Below are positions 1 through 9,041 of a stretch of 64,000 nt of DNA, one piece after another (the first letter of the stretch is position 1; every line of letters starts with the position of its first letter). A model generated the notes under the pieces. It made no database searches and was not told the origin of the DNA. It saw only the letters and a program-made list of their open reading frames with translations. The position numbers and the translations under genes were made by a program. Source of the DNA: Bacteroidetes Order II. bacterium (GTDB lineage Bacteria; Bacteroidota; Rhodothermia; Rhodothermales; UBA2364); contig JAEUSQ010000007.1 of assembly GCA_016788705.1 (NCBI GenBank), forward strand, positions 62,001 through 126,000. Reading direction: 5' to 3'.

Positions 1-11
1 GGTGTAAAGAC

Positions 12-52
12 AAAAAAACCCTCTTCGCGAAGCCGTGTCGAGGGATTTTTTT
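12..52. terminator. Bidirectional intrinsic terminator
   Basis: CCCTC at 19-23 pairs with GAGGG at 40-44. A run of seven T follows on the plus strand and a run of seven A precedes it, so it can stop transcription from either side. It would end the leftward lipoprotein gene at 93-1091 and whatever gene lies left of the window. Confidence 0.6.
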
Positions 53-92
53 ATGTGATAACCGACGAATTGCCTAAATCTGTGTGGCTGTT

Positions 93-1091
93 TTATTTGG
101 AAAAGCATGCCGTTACCGGAAAGTGGTCGGTTACCTCCAAAGGATTATACGAATGAATAAACCCAATACTCCGTAGCCGACCATAAAGTGACTTAGAGAC
201 CAGCAGATGGTCAATAGCACTCAGTTCGTTTACCGTTGCAATATTGTCTTGGTTTTTGTCCCAAAGCGAGGTGAAGCGTAAGACTTGCGGTACATCTGCC
301 ATAATATTGTGCAAGTCGTCATCCGTAGTGGCTCTGCCAACGGCTTTTATGGTCTGCATCACATTGCTAATAGGACGGTTACCGTTACGGTCTAAGACCA
401 TATCGTCAAAATCGTTAAAATCTCCCGTTACAATAACAGCCCGGCCCATTTTGGTCTCGCGCTCTGCTATTCTTCGGATAACCTCTGCTTGGGCTTCGCG
501 TTGAGGTTTACGCTCGATATTGTCTGGTTGAGCCAGAAAATGCAGTCCAATAAGAGTGACCGGTTGATCGCCAATCGTAAAACGGGCATACAGGTTTTTT
601 GAAACGCCATATACACGATCTGTATCACCCACCTTCACTCGGTCGTTAGATCGGCCTGTTTCGGTGATGGGAATCCGGCTAATAACGGCTACGTCTTGTC
701 CTAAGAAGGAGTCTTCCCCTTGTACAAAATAGACTTTGTACCCTTTTTCGGGCATGGATTCTGCAATAAGAGCCTCTAAAACCTCGGCATTTTCTACCTC
801 GGCTAGGTGAATCACATCGGCATTTAGGCTTTTAAGTACCTCTCCCACCTTTTTTCGGTGTGCTGCTGCCTTAGTGGGATCGCCCTTCCAGTCAAAATCA
901 GCACCGCCTTCATCGCCCGTCCCATCAAATAAAAATTCGGTATTTAAATGTGCAACCCGAATCCCATCGCATGTCAATTCTACTACTGGCGTAGGCTTAA
1001 ACAAGGGGGATGAGGTCTCTGTCGTTTTGGTGCCAGAACAAGCCGAGAAGCCCAAAGCATACAACAAAAGGAGTGTAGAAAAGTATTTCAT
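93..1091 (-). CDS. Endonuclease/exonuclease/phosphatase (EEP) family lipoprotein
   Basis: This 332-residue protein has a lipoprotein signal (residues 1-18, ending FSAC) and then an EEP-fold hydrolase domain of the DNase I / metallophosphodiesterase type. Visible motifs are HLNTEF near 48, LAEVEN at 96-101 (metal-binding Glu), TGDFND in the middle and TDHFPV at 321-326 (catalytic Asp-His). The fold cleaves phosphodiester bonds in a Mg-dependent way; nuclease, phospholipase and phosphatase activity all remain possible. The lipid anchor suggests an exported, membrane-attached enzyme. It is a single gene with a terminator downstream and a divergent yebC upstream. The family call is firm and the substrate unknown. 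Confidence 0.85.
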   Translation of the reverse strand: MKYFSTLLLLYALGFSACSGTKTTETSSPLFKPTPVVELTCDGIRVAHLNTEFLFDGTGDEGGADFDWKGDPTKAAAHRKKVGEVLKSLNADVIHLAEVENAEVLEALIAESMPEKGYKVYFVQGEDSFLGQDVAVISRIPITETGRSNDRVKVGDTDRVYGVSKNLYARFTIGDQPVTLIGLHFLAQPDNIERKPQREAQAEVIRRIAERETKMGRAVIVTGDFNDFDDMVLDRNGNRPISNVMQTIKAVGRATTDDDLHNIMADVPQVLRFTSLWDKNQDNIATVNELSAIDHLLVSKSLYGRLRSIGFIHSYNPLEVTDHFPVTACFSK

Positions 1092-1282
1092 GTGTCTGTA
1101 TTTGAGGATGTTTTTTGGAAAGATACAAAAGGAAAGGGCTTTTTGGTAAATTAAGCCCTTGAGAATCTTTGAAACACCTTGTTTTGACCATAGGGATTGA
1201 AGTGTTTTTTACAAGAATGTCGTCATATTTGTCTTAAATTGAAAATTCCGTTTTTTATTAGAACTTTGAAAGCACATTCGAT

Positions 1283-2029
1283 ATGGCAGGACATAATAAG
1301 TGGTCTAAAGTAAAACGCATCAAAGCAGTAGCCGATGGGAAACGTTCCAAGGTATGGCAACGGATTACCCGCGAGATTATGGTGGCGGCAAGAGACGGAG
1401 GCGGAGATGCGGGCATGAATGCGAAATTGGCGGCAGCCTTGGAGCGTGCACGTGCCGAAAATATGCCCAAAGACAATATGCAACGGGCCATAAAACGGGG
1501 GACAGGCGAAATTGCCGGAGCCGACTATGAGGAACTGAACTACGAAGGGTATGCGCCCTTTGGTATTGCCGTTTTTGTCGAAACACTTACCGATAACCCC
1601 GTCAGAACGGTGGCCGATGTTCGTCATGCTTTTAGCAAACATGGTGGCAATATGGGAACCACAGGCTCGGTTGGCTATCTGTTTGATCATAAAGGGGTGA
1701 TTGAAGTGCCTTTGACTGCAATAGACTACGATGCATTGTTCGAATTGGTGGTAGATGCCGGTGCCGACGACTTGGAGGAGGATGCCGAAAGCTATACCAT
1801 TTCTACACCCGTAGAGGCATTTGGTGCGGTGCAACAAGCCCTTTCTCAGGCTGGAATTAAACCAGCAGAAGCAAACCTGGAACGGATCCCAACTACGACC
1901 AATAAGTTGAAGCCGGAAGAAGTAACGAAGGTGTTGAAACTCATAGATATGCTCGAGGAAAACGATGATGTGCAGGCAGTTTATCACACCCTCGAATTGG
2001 ATGATGAAACCTTAGAAGCCTTGGGGTGA
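1283..2029 (+). CDS. yebC: YebC/PmpR family protein (TACO1-type)
   Basis: At 248 residues this is the usual YebC length. It starts with the family signature MAGHNKWSKVKRIK and continues with the DGGGDAGMNAKLAAALERA and NMPKDNMQRAIKRGTG blocks that mark the N-terminal three-helix domain. The family was long annotated as DNA-binding regulators; more recent work ties members to translation of proline-rich stretches. It is first in a compact rightward group: GNAT starts 3 bases after its stop and ruvC follows. yebC next to ruvC is a common bacterial arrangement, which supports the call. Confidence 0.95.
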   Translation: MAGHNKWSKVKRIKAVADGKRSKVWQRITREIMVAARDGGGDAGMNAKLAAALERARAENMPKDNMQRAIKRGTGEIAGADYEELNYEGYAPFGIAVFVETLTDNPVRTVADVRHAFSKHGGNMGTTGSVGYLFDHKGVIEVPLTAIDYDALFELVVDAGADDLEEDAESYTISTPVEAFGAVQQALSQAGIKPAEANLERIPTTTNKLKPEEVTKVLKLIDMLEENDDVQAVYHTLELDDETLEALG

Positions 2030-2032
2030 GTC

Positions 2033-2542
2033 ATGAATACGGAATCCAATTTTAGCATTCGGTTTGCACACATACAGGATGTCCCTGTAATCCTCCGGTT
2101 TATTCAGGAACTGGCCGAATACGAAAAACTTGCCCACGAAGTGGTGGCAACAGAGGCGCGGTTGCAAGAAACCCTGTTTGGAGACCATCCCGCTGCCGAA
2201 GTGGTTATGGCGCTTGAACAACAAACGCCCGTTGGTTTTGCCTTGTTTTTTTTAAATTACTCCACGTTTTTGGCTCGACCGGGTATTTTTCTGGAAGACT
2301 TGTTTATTCAGCCTTCTCATCGTGGAAAAGGCTATGGCGAGGCCCTCTTACGCTATTTGGCGGCGTTGGCTGTGAAGCGGAAGTGTGGGCGACTGGAATG
2401 GTCGGTCTTGGATTGGAATCAGCCTGCCATCTCTTTTTACCGGAAAATGGGGGCCATACCTATGGATGAATGGACCACGTTCCGTGTGTCGGGCGAAGCC
2501 TTAATCGGACTTGCAGCTTCGGCGATTGTGAACCAGCCGTAG
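2033..2542 (+). CDS. GNAT family N-acetyltransferase
   Basis: The protein is 169 residues with the GNAT acetyl-CoA site QPSHRGKGYGEALL in its second half (Q/R-x-x-G-x-G/A motif) and the later NQPAISFYRKMGA segment typical of the last beta-alpha unit of the fold. It transfers an acetyl group from acetyl-CoA to an amine; the substrate cannot be read from sequence. The N-terminal half (IRFAHIQDVPVILRFI, ELAEYEKL) resembles the diamine/spermidine acetyltransferase-like branch, but this is weak. It lies between yebC and ruvC and is probably co-transcribed with them. Confidence 0.88.
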   Translation: MNTESNFSIRFAHIQDVPVILRFIQELAEYEKLAHEVVATEARLQETLFGDHPAAEVVMALEQQTPVGFALFFLNYSTFLARPGIFLEDLFIQPSHRGKGYGEALLRYLAALAVKRKCGRLEWSVLDWNQPAISFYRKMGAIPMDEWTTFRVSGEALIGLAASAIVNQP

Positions 2543-2574
2543 CGCATGTCATTATCCTTAAACCCTCGTTACCG

Positions 2575-3111
2575 TTGATCATTCTTGGCATTGACCCGGG
2601 CAGTAACTTTACTGGATATGGCGTTATTCGGGTAGAAGGACGCACCGAAACGGTTCTGGAATATGGTTTCTTGCAATTAGAAAAGCAGGAGGAGCACTTC
2701 GATCGCCTTAAAACCATCTATGATCGGATTGAGGCGGTAATTCGGCGAACTGGACCAACTGTATGTGCCATCGAGATGCCGGTCTATGGCCAAAATGCCC
2801 AATCTATGCTTAAGTTGGGCAGGGCACAAGCAGCGGCGGTGTTGGCGGCTTTAAATGCAGGCATTCCGGTGGTGCAATATACCCCTAAGGAGGTGAAAAA
2901 ATCGGTGACAGGCAATGGGAATGCCGCCAAAGAGCAGGTTTGGTTTATGATAAAGTCTCTTCTGAAAGTAGAAGACGATAAGGGTTTTGATGCTTCGGAT
3001 GCACTTGGCGTGGCGGTCTGCCATGCAAGCAGGGCACATTCTGGGTCTAATGGTCAGATAAAGAGTTGGGAACGGTTTGTGGCGGCTCATCCGGAAAGGG
3101 TAAAGCCTTAA
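2575..3111 (+). CDS. ruvC: Crossover junction endodeoxyribonuclease RuvC
   Basis: RuvC is the resolvase that nicks Holliday junctions during recombinational repair, working with RuvAB. I chose the TTG at 2575, which gives MIILGIDPGSNFTGYG at the N-terminus, exactly as in the family, and 178 residues. The open frame extends left to 2470 inside the GNAT gene, but that part has no family resemblance. Catalytic acidic residues are visible: Asp7 in GIDPG, the Glu in AIEMP, and the C-terminal pair in FDASDALGVAVCHA. ruvA and ruvB are not in the window. There is no clear ribosome-binding site ahead of the TTG. Confidence 0.95.
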   Translation: MIILGIDPGSNFTGYGVIRVEGRTETVLEYGFLQLEKQEEHFDRLKTIYDRIEAVIRRTGPTVCAIEMPVYGQNAQSMLKLGRAQAAAVLAALNAGIPVVQYTPKEVKKSVTGNGNAAKEQVWFMIKSLLKVEDDKGFDASDALGVAVCHASRAHSGSNGQIKSWERFVAAHPERVKP

Positions 3112-3143
3112 AAAAAGGCGACACCATTTAGCATGGAATCGCC
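3110..3143 (-). terminator. Intrinsic terminator for the leftward DUF4290-like gene
   Basis: On the minus strand GGCGA (3121-3117 side) pairs with TCGCC (3139-3143 side). An inner CCAT/ATGG helix (3124-3127 with 3133-3136) extends it, and seven T follow. It overlaps the ruvC stop codon, so the A-rich run is shared. Confidence 0.6.
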
Positions 3144-3170
3144 CCGAAACAGTTGGATAAAGGGGGAAGA

Positions 3171-3458
3171 TCAATCGTAGAAGATACCGCGTTCTTCGTC
3201 CCGAACACGTACCACCTGTGCGATCTCGTCGGAGTCTAAAGCGCCCTGACTCATCACGTGGATGATGTGCGCAACCTGATAGTCTTTGTGCGGCGCTTGG
3301 TTCCACTCCGGATGCGCCTGCTCCATAATACTGATCAGAATACGCAAATACGGGTATCTTCGTTCTTTGGTGTCTAATTTGGCAATGGATTGAGCGAACA
3401 ACTCTGCGTTGCGACCAACTTGCCTATCCACGATTTTGCTCTGTAATTGCATAACCAT
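3171..3458 (-). CDS. DUF4290-like small protein
   Basis: This 95-residue soluble, probably all-helical protein has no signal peptide or membrane segment. The spacing of QVGRNAELFAQSI, RRYPYLRILISIMEQAHPEW and a final DEERGIFYD recalls the start of the Bacteroidota DUF4290 family, which has a GRN motif followed by an ILxIMxxMNP-like helix. It is much shorter than full DUF4290 proteins of about 180-220 residues. The family link comes from memory of the pattern and is tentative. It is a single leftward gene with its own terminator; function unknown. Confidence 0.6.
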   Translation of the reverse strand: MVMQLQSKIVDRQVGRNAELFAQSIAKLDTKERRYPYLRILISIMEQAHPEWNQAPHKDYQVAHIIHVMSQGALDSDEIAQVVRVRDEERGIFYD

Positions 3459-3693
3459 ATACGGTTTGAGTGATCAGGGAAATGGTGGGATCCCGGATCA
3501 AAGCGATGAATACTGAAAGGGTTTACAACCTTGGGGGAGAGATGTGTAAGGTGTAACTGATAATATAAGGATTCTTATCGGTAAGTTTGAAACGACAGAT
3601 GTAAATTTATTTGGAAAAGGTATTTGTTTTTAACAACTTTATACTTTTTGTGCGTTGTAAACTAAAATTTCTCCATCAGCGAAAAAGAAAGCC

Positions 3694-3969
3694 TTGGAAA
3701 CGAGACCAAAAGCATCTATATACCGCTTAGACCTTTTAAAACCCGTTCCGCCCTTTTATTTGCGGGCACGGAGTGCTGCCTTATCGCCCGGTCAGCTGGT
3801 TTATTATGGGCCAATGCCCTCCTTTTATGGTATCGGCGAGGTGATCAAACAAGAAGATAAGTTTGTGATCGTAGATTTTAGGGGAACGGGCATGTATAGT
3901 GTACACTTGGAGGCGCTTTCGCCTGAATATCTGATTCCGATACCGCCAGAAACCTTGTATTTGCTCTGA
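3694..3969 (+). CDS. Small protein with a possible SH3/Tudor-like fold
   Basis: The 91-residue frame starts at TTG 3694; a later ATG (MPSFYGIGEV) would give a shorter product. The core reads LSPGQLVYYGPMP-FYGIGEVI-FVIVDFRGTGMYSVHL. This resembles the small beta-barrel often found at the C-terminus of UvrD/PcrA helicases (G-x-V-x-H, G-x-G-x-V, V-D-F-x-x-x-G). That comparison is inference. It sits 21 bases upstream of ilvA and may share its transcript. I do not recognise a named family. Confidence 0.55.
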   Translation: METRPKASIYRLDLLKPVPPFYLRARSAALSPGQLVYYGPMPSFYGIGEVIKQEDKFVIVDFRGTGMYSVHLEALSPEYLIPIPPETLYLL

Positions 3970-3990
3970 ACTTTTTTGAATACGTGTTTT

Positions 3991-5265
3991 ATGATTGCCC
4001 TTGCTGAGTCCATCTATATCCCCTCCGTAACCGATATTGAACGGGCGTATTTACGCCTTAGACATGTTGTAACGCATACCCCGCTAACGATCAGCGTAAA
4101 TCTTTCCCAACAGATGGCCGCTAATATTTGGCTGAAAAGGGAAGACCTACAGGTGGTGCGTTCCTATAAACTGCGTGGTGCCTACAACAAAATTAGCACA
4201 TTAGACAAAGAATCCCTTGCCAAAGGGGTGGTTTGCGCCAGTGCGGGAAACCATGCACAAGGGGTGGCCTACTCGTGCCAAAAAATGGGGATTCAAGGGA
4301 AAATATTTATGCCAACCCCAACGCCCAAGCAAAAGGTGCGACAGGTAAAATTGTTCGGGAAGGCGTTTGTGGAAGTCATCCTAACGGGTGACACCTTTGA
4401 TGATGCCTATAATGCGGCCATGGCCTATAGTGAAGTGGAACAAGTGCCCTTTATTCACCCTTTTGATGATGAAAAAGTGATCGAAGGGCAGGGAACGGTG
4501 GGTTTGGAAATCCTGAAAGACAGCGCAGATCGTATAGATTATTTGTTTGTACCAGTGGGCGGCGGTGGCTTGCTTGCGGGAATTTTGGCAGTCTTTAAAA
4601 ACCTGAGTGAAGACACTAAAATTATTGGGGTAGAAGCCGCAGGGGCTCCTGCAATGAAGGTTTCGCTGGAAAAAGGTGAAAATGTGACCTTGGCCCACAT
4701 TGATAAATTTGTAGATGGGGCAGCGGTAAAACATGTGGGAGACAAGGCATTCGATTTGTGCAGACACTTGCTTGATGACATGATTGTGGTGGACGAAGGG
4801 GCTGTCTGTACCACCATTCTTAAGTTGTATGACGAAGAAGGCATGGTGGTGGAGCCTGCTGGTGCACTCTCGGTGACTGCGTTGGGTCATCCAGCATATC
4901 GCGACCAGATTAACGGTAAAAACGTGGTGTGTGTGATCTCTGGTTCCAATAACGACATCACCCGGACCGAAGAAATACGGGAGCGGTCTTTGTTATACGA
5001 AAAACTAAAGCACTACTTTATCATCCGGTTTCCCCAACGGTCTGGTGCGTTGCGCAAGTTTGTAAGCAATGTATTGGGGCCGAATGATGATATCACCCAC
5101 TTTCAGTACCAGAAAAAAACAGACCGTGAACAAGGCCCAGCCATTGTGGGATTGGAACTTCAACGGGCCGAAGATTTTGCGCCATTGGTGGCCCGAATGG
5201 AAGCCCAAGGTTTTGTCTATGAGTATCTAAACGAAAAACCGGATTTGTTCCAGTTTCTAATCTAA
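3991..5265 (+). CDS. ilvA: Threonine ammonia-lyase (threonine dehydratase), biosynthetic type
   Basis: IlvA converts threonine to 2-oxobutyrate, the first step of isoleucine synthesis, with PLP. The Schiff-base lysine is in RSYKLRGAYNK, the substrate loop is SAGNHAQGVAYS, and the phosphate-binding glycine loop is VGGGGLLAGI. After the catalytic domain (to about residue 320) there is one ACT-like regulatory domain (FIIRFPQRSGALRKFV and following), so feedback control by isoleucine is likely. I prefer ATG 3991 (MIALAESIYIP, 424 residues) over the upstream TTG at 3976. The protein is shorter than the E. coli two-ACT form. The ATP-grasp gene follows 11 bases after its stop. Confidence 0.93.
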   Translation: MIALAESIYIPSVTDIERAYLRLRHVVTHTPLTISVNLSQQMAANIWLKREDLQVVRSYKLRGAYNKISTLDKESLAKGVVCASAGNHAQGVAYSCQKMGIQGKIFMPTPTPKQKVRQVKLFGKAFVEVILTGDTFDDAYNAAMAYSEVEQVPFIHPFDDEKVIEGQGTVGLEILKDSADRIDYLFVPVGGGGLLAGILAVFKNLSEDTKIIGVEAAGAPAMKVSLEKGENVTLAHIDKFVDGAAVKHVGDKAFDLCRHLLDDMIVVDEGAVCTTILKLYDEEGMVVEPAGALSVTALGHPAYRDQINGKNVVCVISGSNNDITRTEEIRERSLLYEKLKHYFIIRFPQRSGALRKFVSNVLGPNDDITHFQYQKKTDREQGPAIVGLELQRAEDFAPLVARMEAQGFVYEYLNEKPDLFQFLI

Positions 5266-5276
5266 GGGGTATATCG

Positions 5277-6266
5277 GTGCGTGTAGGACTAGTGTATGAT
5301 TTGTTCGAGCACTTTGATTGGCAGCCGGATGATCCAGAGGACGCCGATGCCGAATTGGAGCCGGAGGGAACCGTTGCTGCCCTCGAAGCGGCATTCAGGA
5401 TACTGGGGCATGAAGTCATACGAATCGGCCCTGTACGGCATTTTCTTGGACAAATGTCTTCTTTGCGTTTGGACGTGGCGATGAGTATTGCCGAAATTGG
5501 ACGTACCCGGAATCGCGAAGCCTATGCGCCCGTGTTGTTTGAACTGGCCGGCATTCCTCATCTTGGCTCGGATGCTCTCACACTTTCGCTTTCGGTAGAT
5601 AAGGTCTGGACAAAAGAATTGGTGGCATTGGCAGAGGTGCCCTGCCCACCACACTGGGTAGTCCGTTATGGCACTGATAAATTGCCAGATATTTTAGCGG
5701 AGGCTTTTCCGCTTTTTGTTAAACCACGATATGAAGGTACGGCAAAAGGGATTTTACCCTCTTCAAAGGTTTTTAATACCGTGCAATTGCGTACTGAAGT
5801 GGATCGGATTCACACGCTTTATCGTCAAGATGCGTTGATAGAGCCATTTATTTCCGGTGCTGAGTTTACTGTTGCGGTTGTAGGTAATCACCCCGCCAAG
5901 GCACTTCCGGTACTCCAGCGGGCGGTTGAGAAAGAAACTGGTATTGGGCTACACGTTCTGGAACGAAAAGGTGTTCCTCAAACCAATTGGGCGTATCAAC
6001 TTCCAGGCCTCCTCACACCAGAGTTGGAACAAAGATTGCAGGACTTGGCCATCCGAGCATACGAAACAATAGAGGCTAAAGACTTTGCACGGGTGGATTT
6101 TCGGGTGGACCATACCGGAAAATCTTGGTTTCTGGAAGTGAATACGTTGCCCACGTTTGCGCCGGATGGTTCTTTTGCCATTCTTGCGGAACTGATGGGT
6201 CTGTCATACGAAACGTGGCTGGCCGAGGTACTATTAGCGGGGCTTCAACGACTTGGGCTGTCCTGA
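5277..6266 (+). CDS. ATP-grasp protein related to D-alanine-D-alanine ligase
   Basis: The 329-residue protein starts at GTG (MRVGLVYDLFEHF). The N-terminal third is a Rossmann-like preATP-grasp domain. The ATP-grasp part shows PLFVKPRYEGTAKGI (ATP-binding lysine), EPFISGAEFTVAVVG, and the Mg-binding end ARVDFRVD-WFLEVNTLPTFAPDGSF, close to the EVNTLPG-T-S motif of Ddl ligases. The usual Ddl N-terminal GGxSxE pattern is missing, so I call it Ddl-related rather than Ddl. It joins a carboxylate to an amine with ATP; substrates are unknown. Its closeness to ilvA suggests co-transcription. Confidence 0.8.
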   Translation: MRVGLVYDLFEHFDWQPDDPEDADAELEPEGTVAALEAAFRILGHEVIRIGPVRHFLGQMSSLRLDVAMSIAEIGRTRNREAYAPVLFELAGIPHLGSDALTLSLSVDKVWTKELVALAEVPCPPHWVVRYGTDKLPDILAEAFPLFVKPRYEGTAKGILPSSKVFNTVQLRTEVDRIHTLYRQDALIEPFISGAEFTVAVVGNHPAKALPVLQRAVEKETGIGLHVLERKGVPQTNWAYQLPGLLTPELEQRLQDLAIRAYETIEAKDFARVDFRVDHTGKSWFLEVNTLPTFAPDGSFAILAELMGLSYETWLAEVLLAGLQRLGLS

Positions 6267-6302
6267 ATAAATGGCTGTTTTAATCCTTTAATTCATACAC
6301 TG

Positions 6303-6974
6303 ATGTCACATTATGCCTTGATTACAGGCGCTGCTGGCGCCTTGGGAACGGTAGTGAGCCAAGTTTTTGCCGCACATGGCTGGGAACTGTTCTTGTTTGA
6401 TGTTTCGGATGAGCGGCTCAAAACCAATTTCCCGATGGCACACACCCAGTCGGTTGACCTTACCAATTTTGCCGCAGTACAAGCGGCTGTTTCGGCTTTA
6501 CCACACCCACCGGATGCCGTTCTCAATCTTGCAGGCGGCTTTTCGATGCAAATAGCGGAAGAGGCCACACCAGAGGATGTGCAATATTTAATGGCGATAA
6601 ATTTCCACACCCTTTTTAATACGGTTACGGCGGTGCTTCCATATATGCTGGAACGAAAGTCCGGTTTCATTGCGGGGGTATCGGCGGGTGCGGGCCTGCA
6701 TGGTGGGGCCGGAATGGCCCTCTATAGTGCCTCGAAAGCTGCTGTATGGCTTTATTTGCGTTCGCTTGCCCAAGAGTTGAAACCGTCTGGGATTCGGGTA
6801 AGTACGATTTTTCCGATGGGGGCCATAGATACACCCGGTAACCGTGTGGCCATGCCCCGAACAGACCCCAAAACATGGATAGACCCGCACCGAATCGCCG
6901 AGACCCTACATTTCTTGGCGACCAGTGATTCCCGTGGACACATTCAGGAGGTTCAAATTGAGGTGACGGGCTAA
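6303..6974 (+). CDS. Short-chain dehydrogenase/reductase (SDR)
   Basis: At 223 residues it is a classical SDR. The NAD(P)-binding TGAAGALGTVV motif is at residues 8-18, NLAGG stands in the place of the NNAG motif, and the catalytic tetrad is represented by the GVSAGAG serine and YSASKAA (Tyr-x-x-x-Lys). The length and the GLHGGAGMALYSASK stretch resemble the dihydropteridine-reductase-like side of the family. It oxidises or reduces a small alcohol or ketone; substrate unknown. It is convergent with the di-heme gene, with 15 bases between. Confidence 0.88.
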   Translation: MSHYALITGAAGALGTVVSQVFAAHGWELFLFDVSDERLKTNFPMAHTQSVDLTNFAAVQAAVSALPHPPDAVLNLAGGFSMQIAEEATPEDVQYLMAINFHTLFNTVTAVLPYMLERKSGFIAGVSAGAGLHGGAGMALYSASKAAVWLYLRSLAQELKPSGIRVSTIFPMGAIDTPGNRVAMPRTDPKTWIDPHRIAETLHFLATSDSRGHIQEVQIEVTG

Positions 6975-6989
6975 CCCTCCGTGGGTGTC

Positions 6990-8363
6990 CTATAAAGAAT
7001 TTAGGAATTTAAGGATCAGATCCCGTTCTTTTTTATGGAGTTGCTTATACCGCATAACCGTTGCTTCGGCCTCACCTCCATGCCAAAGAATCGCTTCCTG
7101 AAGGTTTCGCGCACGTCCATCATGCAAAAAATGGGTATGACCACTCACCACTTGCGTAAGTCCGATTCCCCACAGTGGCGGCGTTCGCCATTCGCGTCCG
7201 GTGGCCAAGAAATCCGGGCGATGATCGGCCAGATCTTCCCCCATGTCGTGCAACAATAGGTCTGTATAGGGCCGTATTTTTTGATTGGCAAGAAACGCAA
7301 ACGGTGCTTGGCGAGCAGTGGTAAAACTTGATTTATGACAGTGCTCGCATCCGACCTTGAAAAACAAACGGCGCCCATTTTGAATCTCGGAATCTTCTTG
7401 GTTTCTTGCAGAAGGAACTGCGAGAGACTGGGTGTAATAGGTGGTCAAATAAAGGATCCGTTCATTTATTTCCGGATCATCAGCACGACCATCATGCTGG
7501 GGCTGGTCCGAGAACGACTCGGTACGGTACAACGGGGAAGTAATGCCCATATCATCGCGGTATGCGGCAGCATTTTGTTGCCGGAGTGTGGGCTGGTTGG
7601 CCTTCCAACCAAATCGTCCGAGCATGGATTGTCCATTTTCTATACTCCAAACATAATTGGGGCGTCCTGAGATACCGTCTTTATCAATATCTTTTTCATC
7701 CGCATTCCGCAGAATATCGGCTTCCGAAATAGCTTCTAACAACCCTAAACCAATGATGGGCGGTGCAATTCTGGGAGATATTCGAACATGCGAAGGCATC
7801 AGTGCATAGGGTTGGGTAAGGGTGTAAGAAGGTTTCCGCAAGCGGTAGGTTTCTCCATCCGGGAACTGACCTACGATTTCGGTAAATCCAATTTGTACGT
7901 TACCTTCGCGAACGTTCCCGAAAACAGATTTTGTCTGTAATTGGCCACCAAACCCTGGTACTTCTCTCGGTTCACCCACAGGGCCTGTTCCGTCCAAACT
8001 TAATCGAAACAATAGCCCGCCTAGGTCCTCGCCTGTTGGGAATGCTGCACGCCCGTTTTTGTTGTGGCACGATGAGCAGGCATTTTGGTTATAAATAGGC
8101 CCCAGGCCGCTATTCACCGTAGCGGGAGCCGTCACAAAAATGGACTCGAAGGCCACATCTGACAAACGGTGTTCCTCCACTTCTGCCGGATTTAGGTTGC
8201 CTGCGGGCAATTGGAAAGCATTGGAGAATACCGCATCTGCAGACGTGAGCCCCCCTAAATTGGCCCAATCACTTGCCGTCCCTTCGGGGGAGAGGAAGTC
8301 GCATCCCATCCAGCCAGCGAGTACCAAAAGGGTTGGAAGCTTTTTAATCAATCGCCACATCAT
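6990..8363 (-). CDS. Di-heme oxidoreductase-like lipoprotein (DUF1111 family)
   Basis: This 457-residue protein has a lipoprotein signal (Cys21 in GWMGCDF) and two CxxCH heme c sites, CSSCH at 96-100 and CEHCH around residue 340. It also has the C-terminal TPPLWGIGLTQVVSGHTHFLHDGRARN block of DUF1111 proteins (gluconate-inhibited thiol-oxidoreductase-like in old annotations). It is probably a periplasmic electron carrier or redox enzyme. It is the last gene of the leftward operon with porin, imelysin and heme oxygenase. In other bacteria DUF1111 and imelysin genes sit together and respond to iron, which fits here. Confidence 0.88.
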   Translation of the reverse strand: MMWRLIKKLPTLLVLAGWMGCDFLSPEGTASDWANLGGLTSADAVFSNAFQLPAGNLNPAEVEEHRLSDVAFESIFVTAPATVNSGLGPIYNQNACSSCHNKNGRAAFPTGEDLGGLLFRLSLDGTGPVGEPREVPGFGGQLQTKSVFGNVREGNVQIGFTEIVGQFPDGETYRLRKPSYTLTQPYALMPSHVRISPRIAPPIIGLGLLEAISEADILRNADEKDIDKDGISGRPNYVWSIENGQSMLGRFGWKANQPTLRQQNAAAYRDDMGITSPLYRTESFSDQPQHDGRADDPEINERILYLTTYYTQSLAVPSARNQEDSEIQNGRRLFFKVGCEHCHKSSFTTARQAPFAFLANQKIRPYTDLLLHDMGEDLADHRPDFLATGREWRTPPLWGIGLTQVVSGHTHFLHDGRARNLQEAILWHGGEAEATVMRYKQLHKKERDLILKFLNSL

Positions 8364-8427
8364 TTTGGATATCCTTTATAATGCGTATTAAATGGGCTGT
8401 CGTACTCATGTGAAAAGTGTGTTAAGG

Positions 8428-9024
8428 TCATACAGGGCGCGTGTTACCATGGTTTGCTTCTTTCTGCGGTTCTGTAATCCCCAAAAATGCACTCAGGTCT
8501 TGCATGATTCGTATAGTCCATTCAAATGCAACCTTAGCCTCCTCGCCTAAATCTGGTGTGAGCAAGGCGCGTATTTGGCCGCGAAGGGCTTCTGGTTGCG
8601 CAAACTGATAAAACTTTCCGGAACCAGGGACACGCTTGGCGATAATCTGGCCACCAAATAAATCGCCCATATGACGACAATATACGTGTGCACGAATCAG
8701 GTGCCTCCTGTGGTCATCGCTCATTAACTGCATCAAATAGTGGTGATACGCCAGCGTTGCGGGCAAAAAGATAAAGGCTTCTTGTTGATCCTCGGCCAGT
8801 TCAACGAAATCGTGGTAGATATGGCTACTCCGGTCTAATCCGGATAATTGTTGCATAAAACCAACTTCTCTTGCACCCGTTTCGATGGCGCTATAAACCA
8901 AGGCCATCTGATACAAATATTGTGCATATTGCTGTGGCGTAATTTTGCCGCTCACCAAGAGGCGCGAAAAAACAGTCCGTTCAGCGGCTCGATGCAGGTC
9001 ATGGGTTATTTCTTTGAGGGTCAT
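8428..9024 (-). CDS. Biliverdin-producing heme oxygenase
   Basis: The 198-residue all-helical protein matches bacterial heme oxygenases in length. The proximal heme ligand is very likely His11 in DLHRAAERTVF (family pattern L-H-x-x-A-E). The distal helix with its glycine kink is HMGDLFGGQIIAKRV. It opens heme to biliverdin, CO and free iron in the cytoplasm, needing an electron donor not seen nearby. It starts 17 bases after the imelysin stop and is clearly co-transcribed. The context makes iron recovery from heme the likely role. Confidence 0.92.
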   Translation of the reverse strand: MTLKEITHDLHRAAERTVFSRLLVSGKITPQQYAQYLYQMALVYSAIETGAREVGFMQQLSGLDRSSHIYHDFVELAEDQQEAFIFLPATLAYHHYLMQLMSDDHRRHLIRAHVYCRHMGDLFGGQIIAKRVPGSGKFYQFAQPEALRGQIRALLTPDLGEEAKVAFEWTIRIMQDLSAFLGITEPQKEANHGNTRPV

Positions 9025-9041
9025 CGGGGTTGTGTCAAGCG

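Noticed and set aside
1223-1987. A 254-codon minus frame across yebC
   Set aside because: It is a shadow of the clear yebC gene.
2470-2574. Longer RuvC start at 2470
   Set aside because: The extra 35 residues lie inside the GNAT gene and lack family similarity; TTG 2575 gives the exact RuvC N-terminus.
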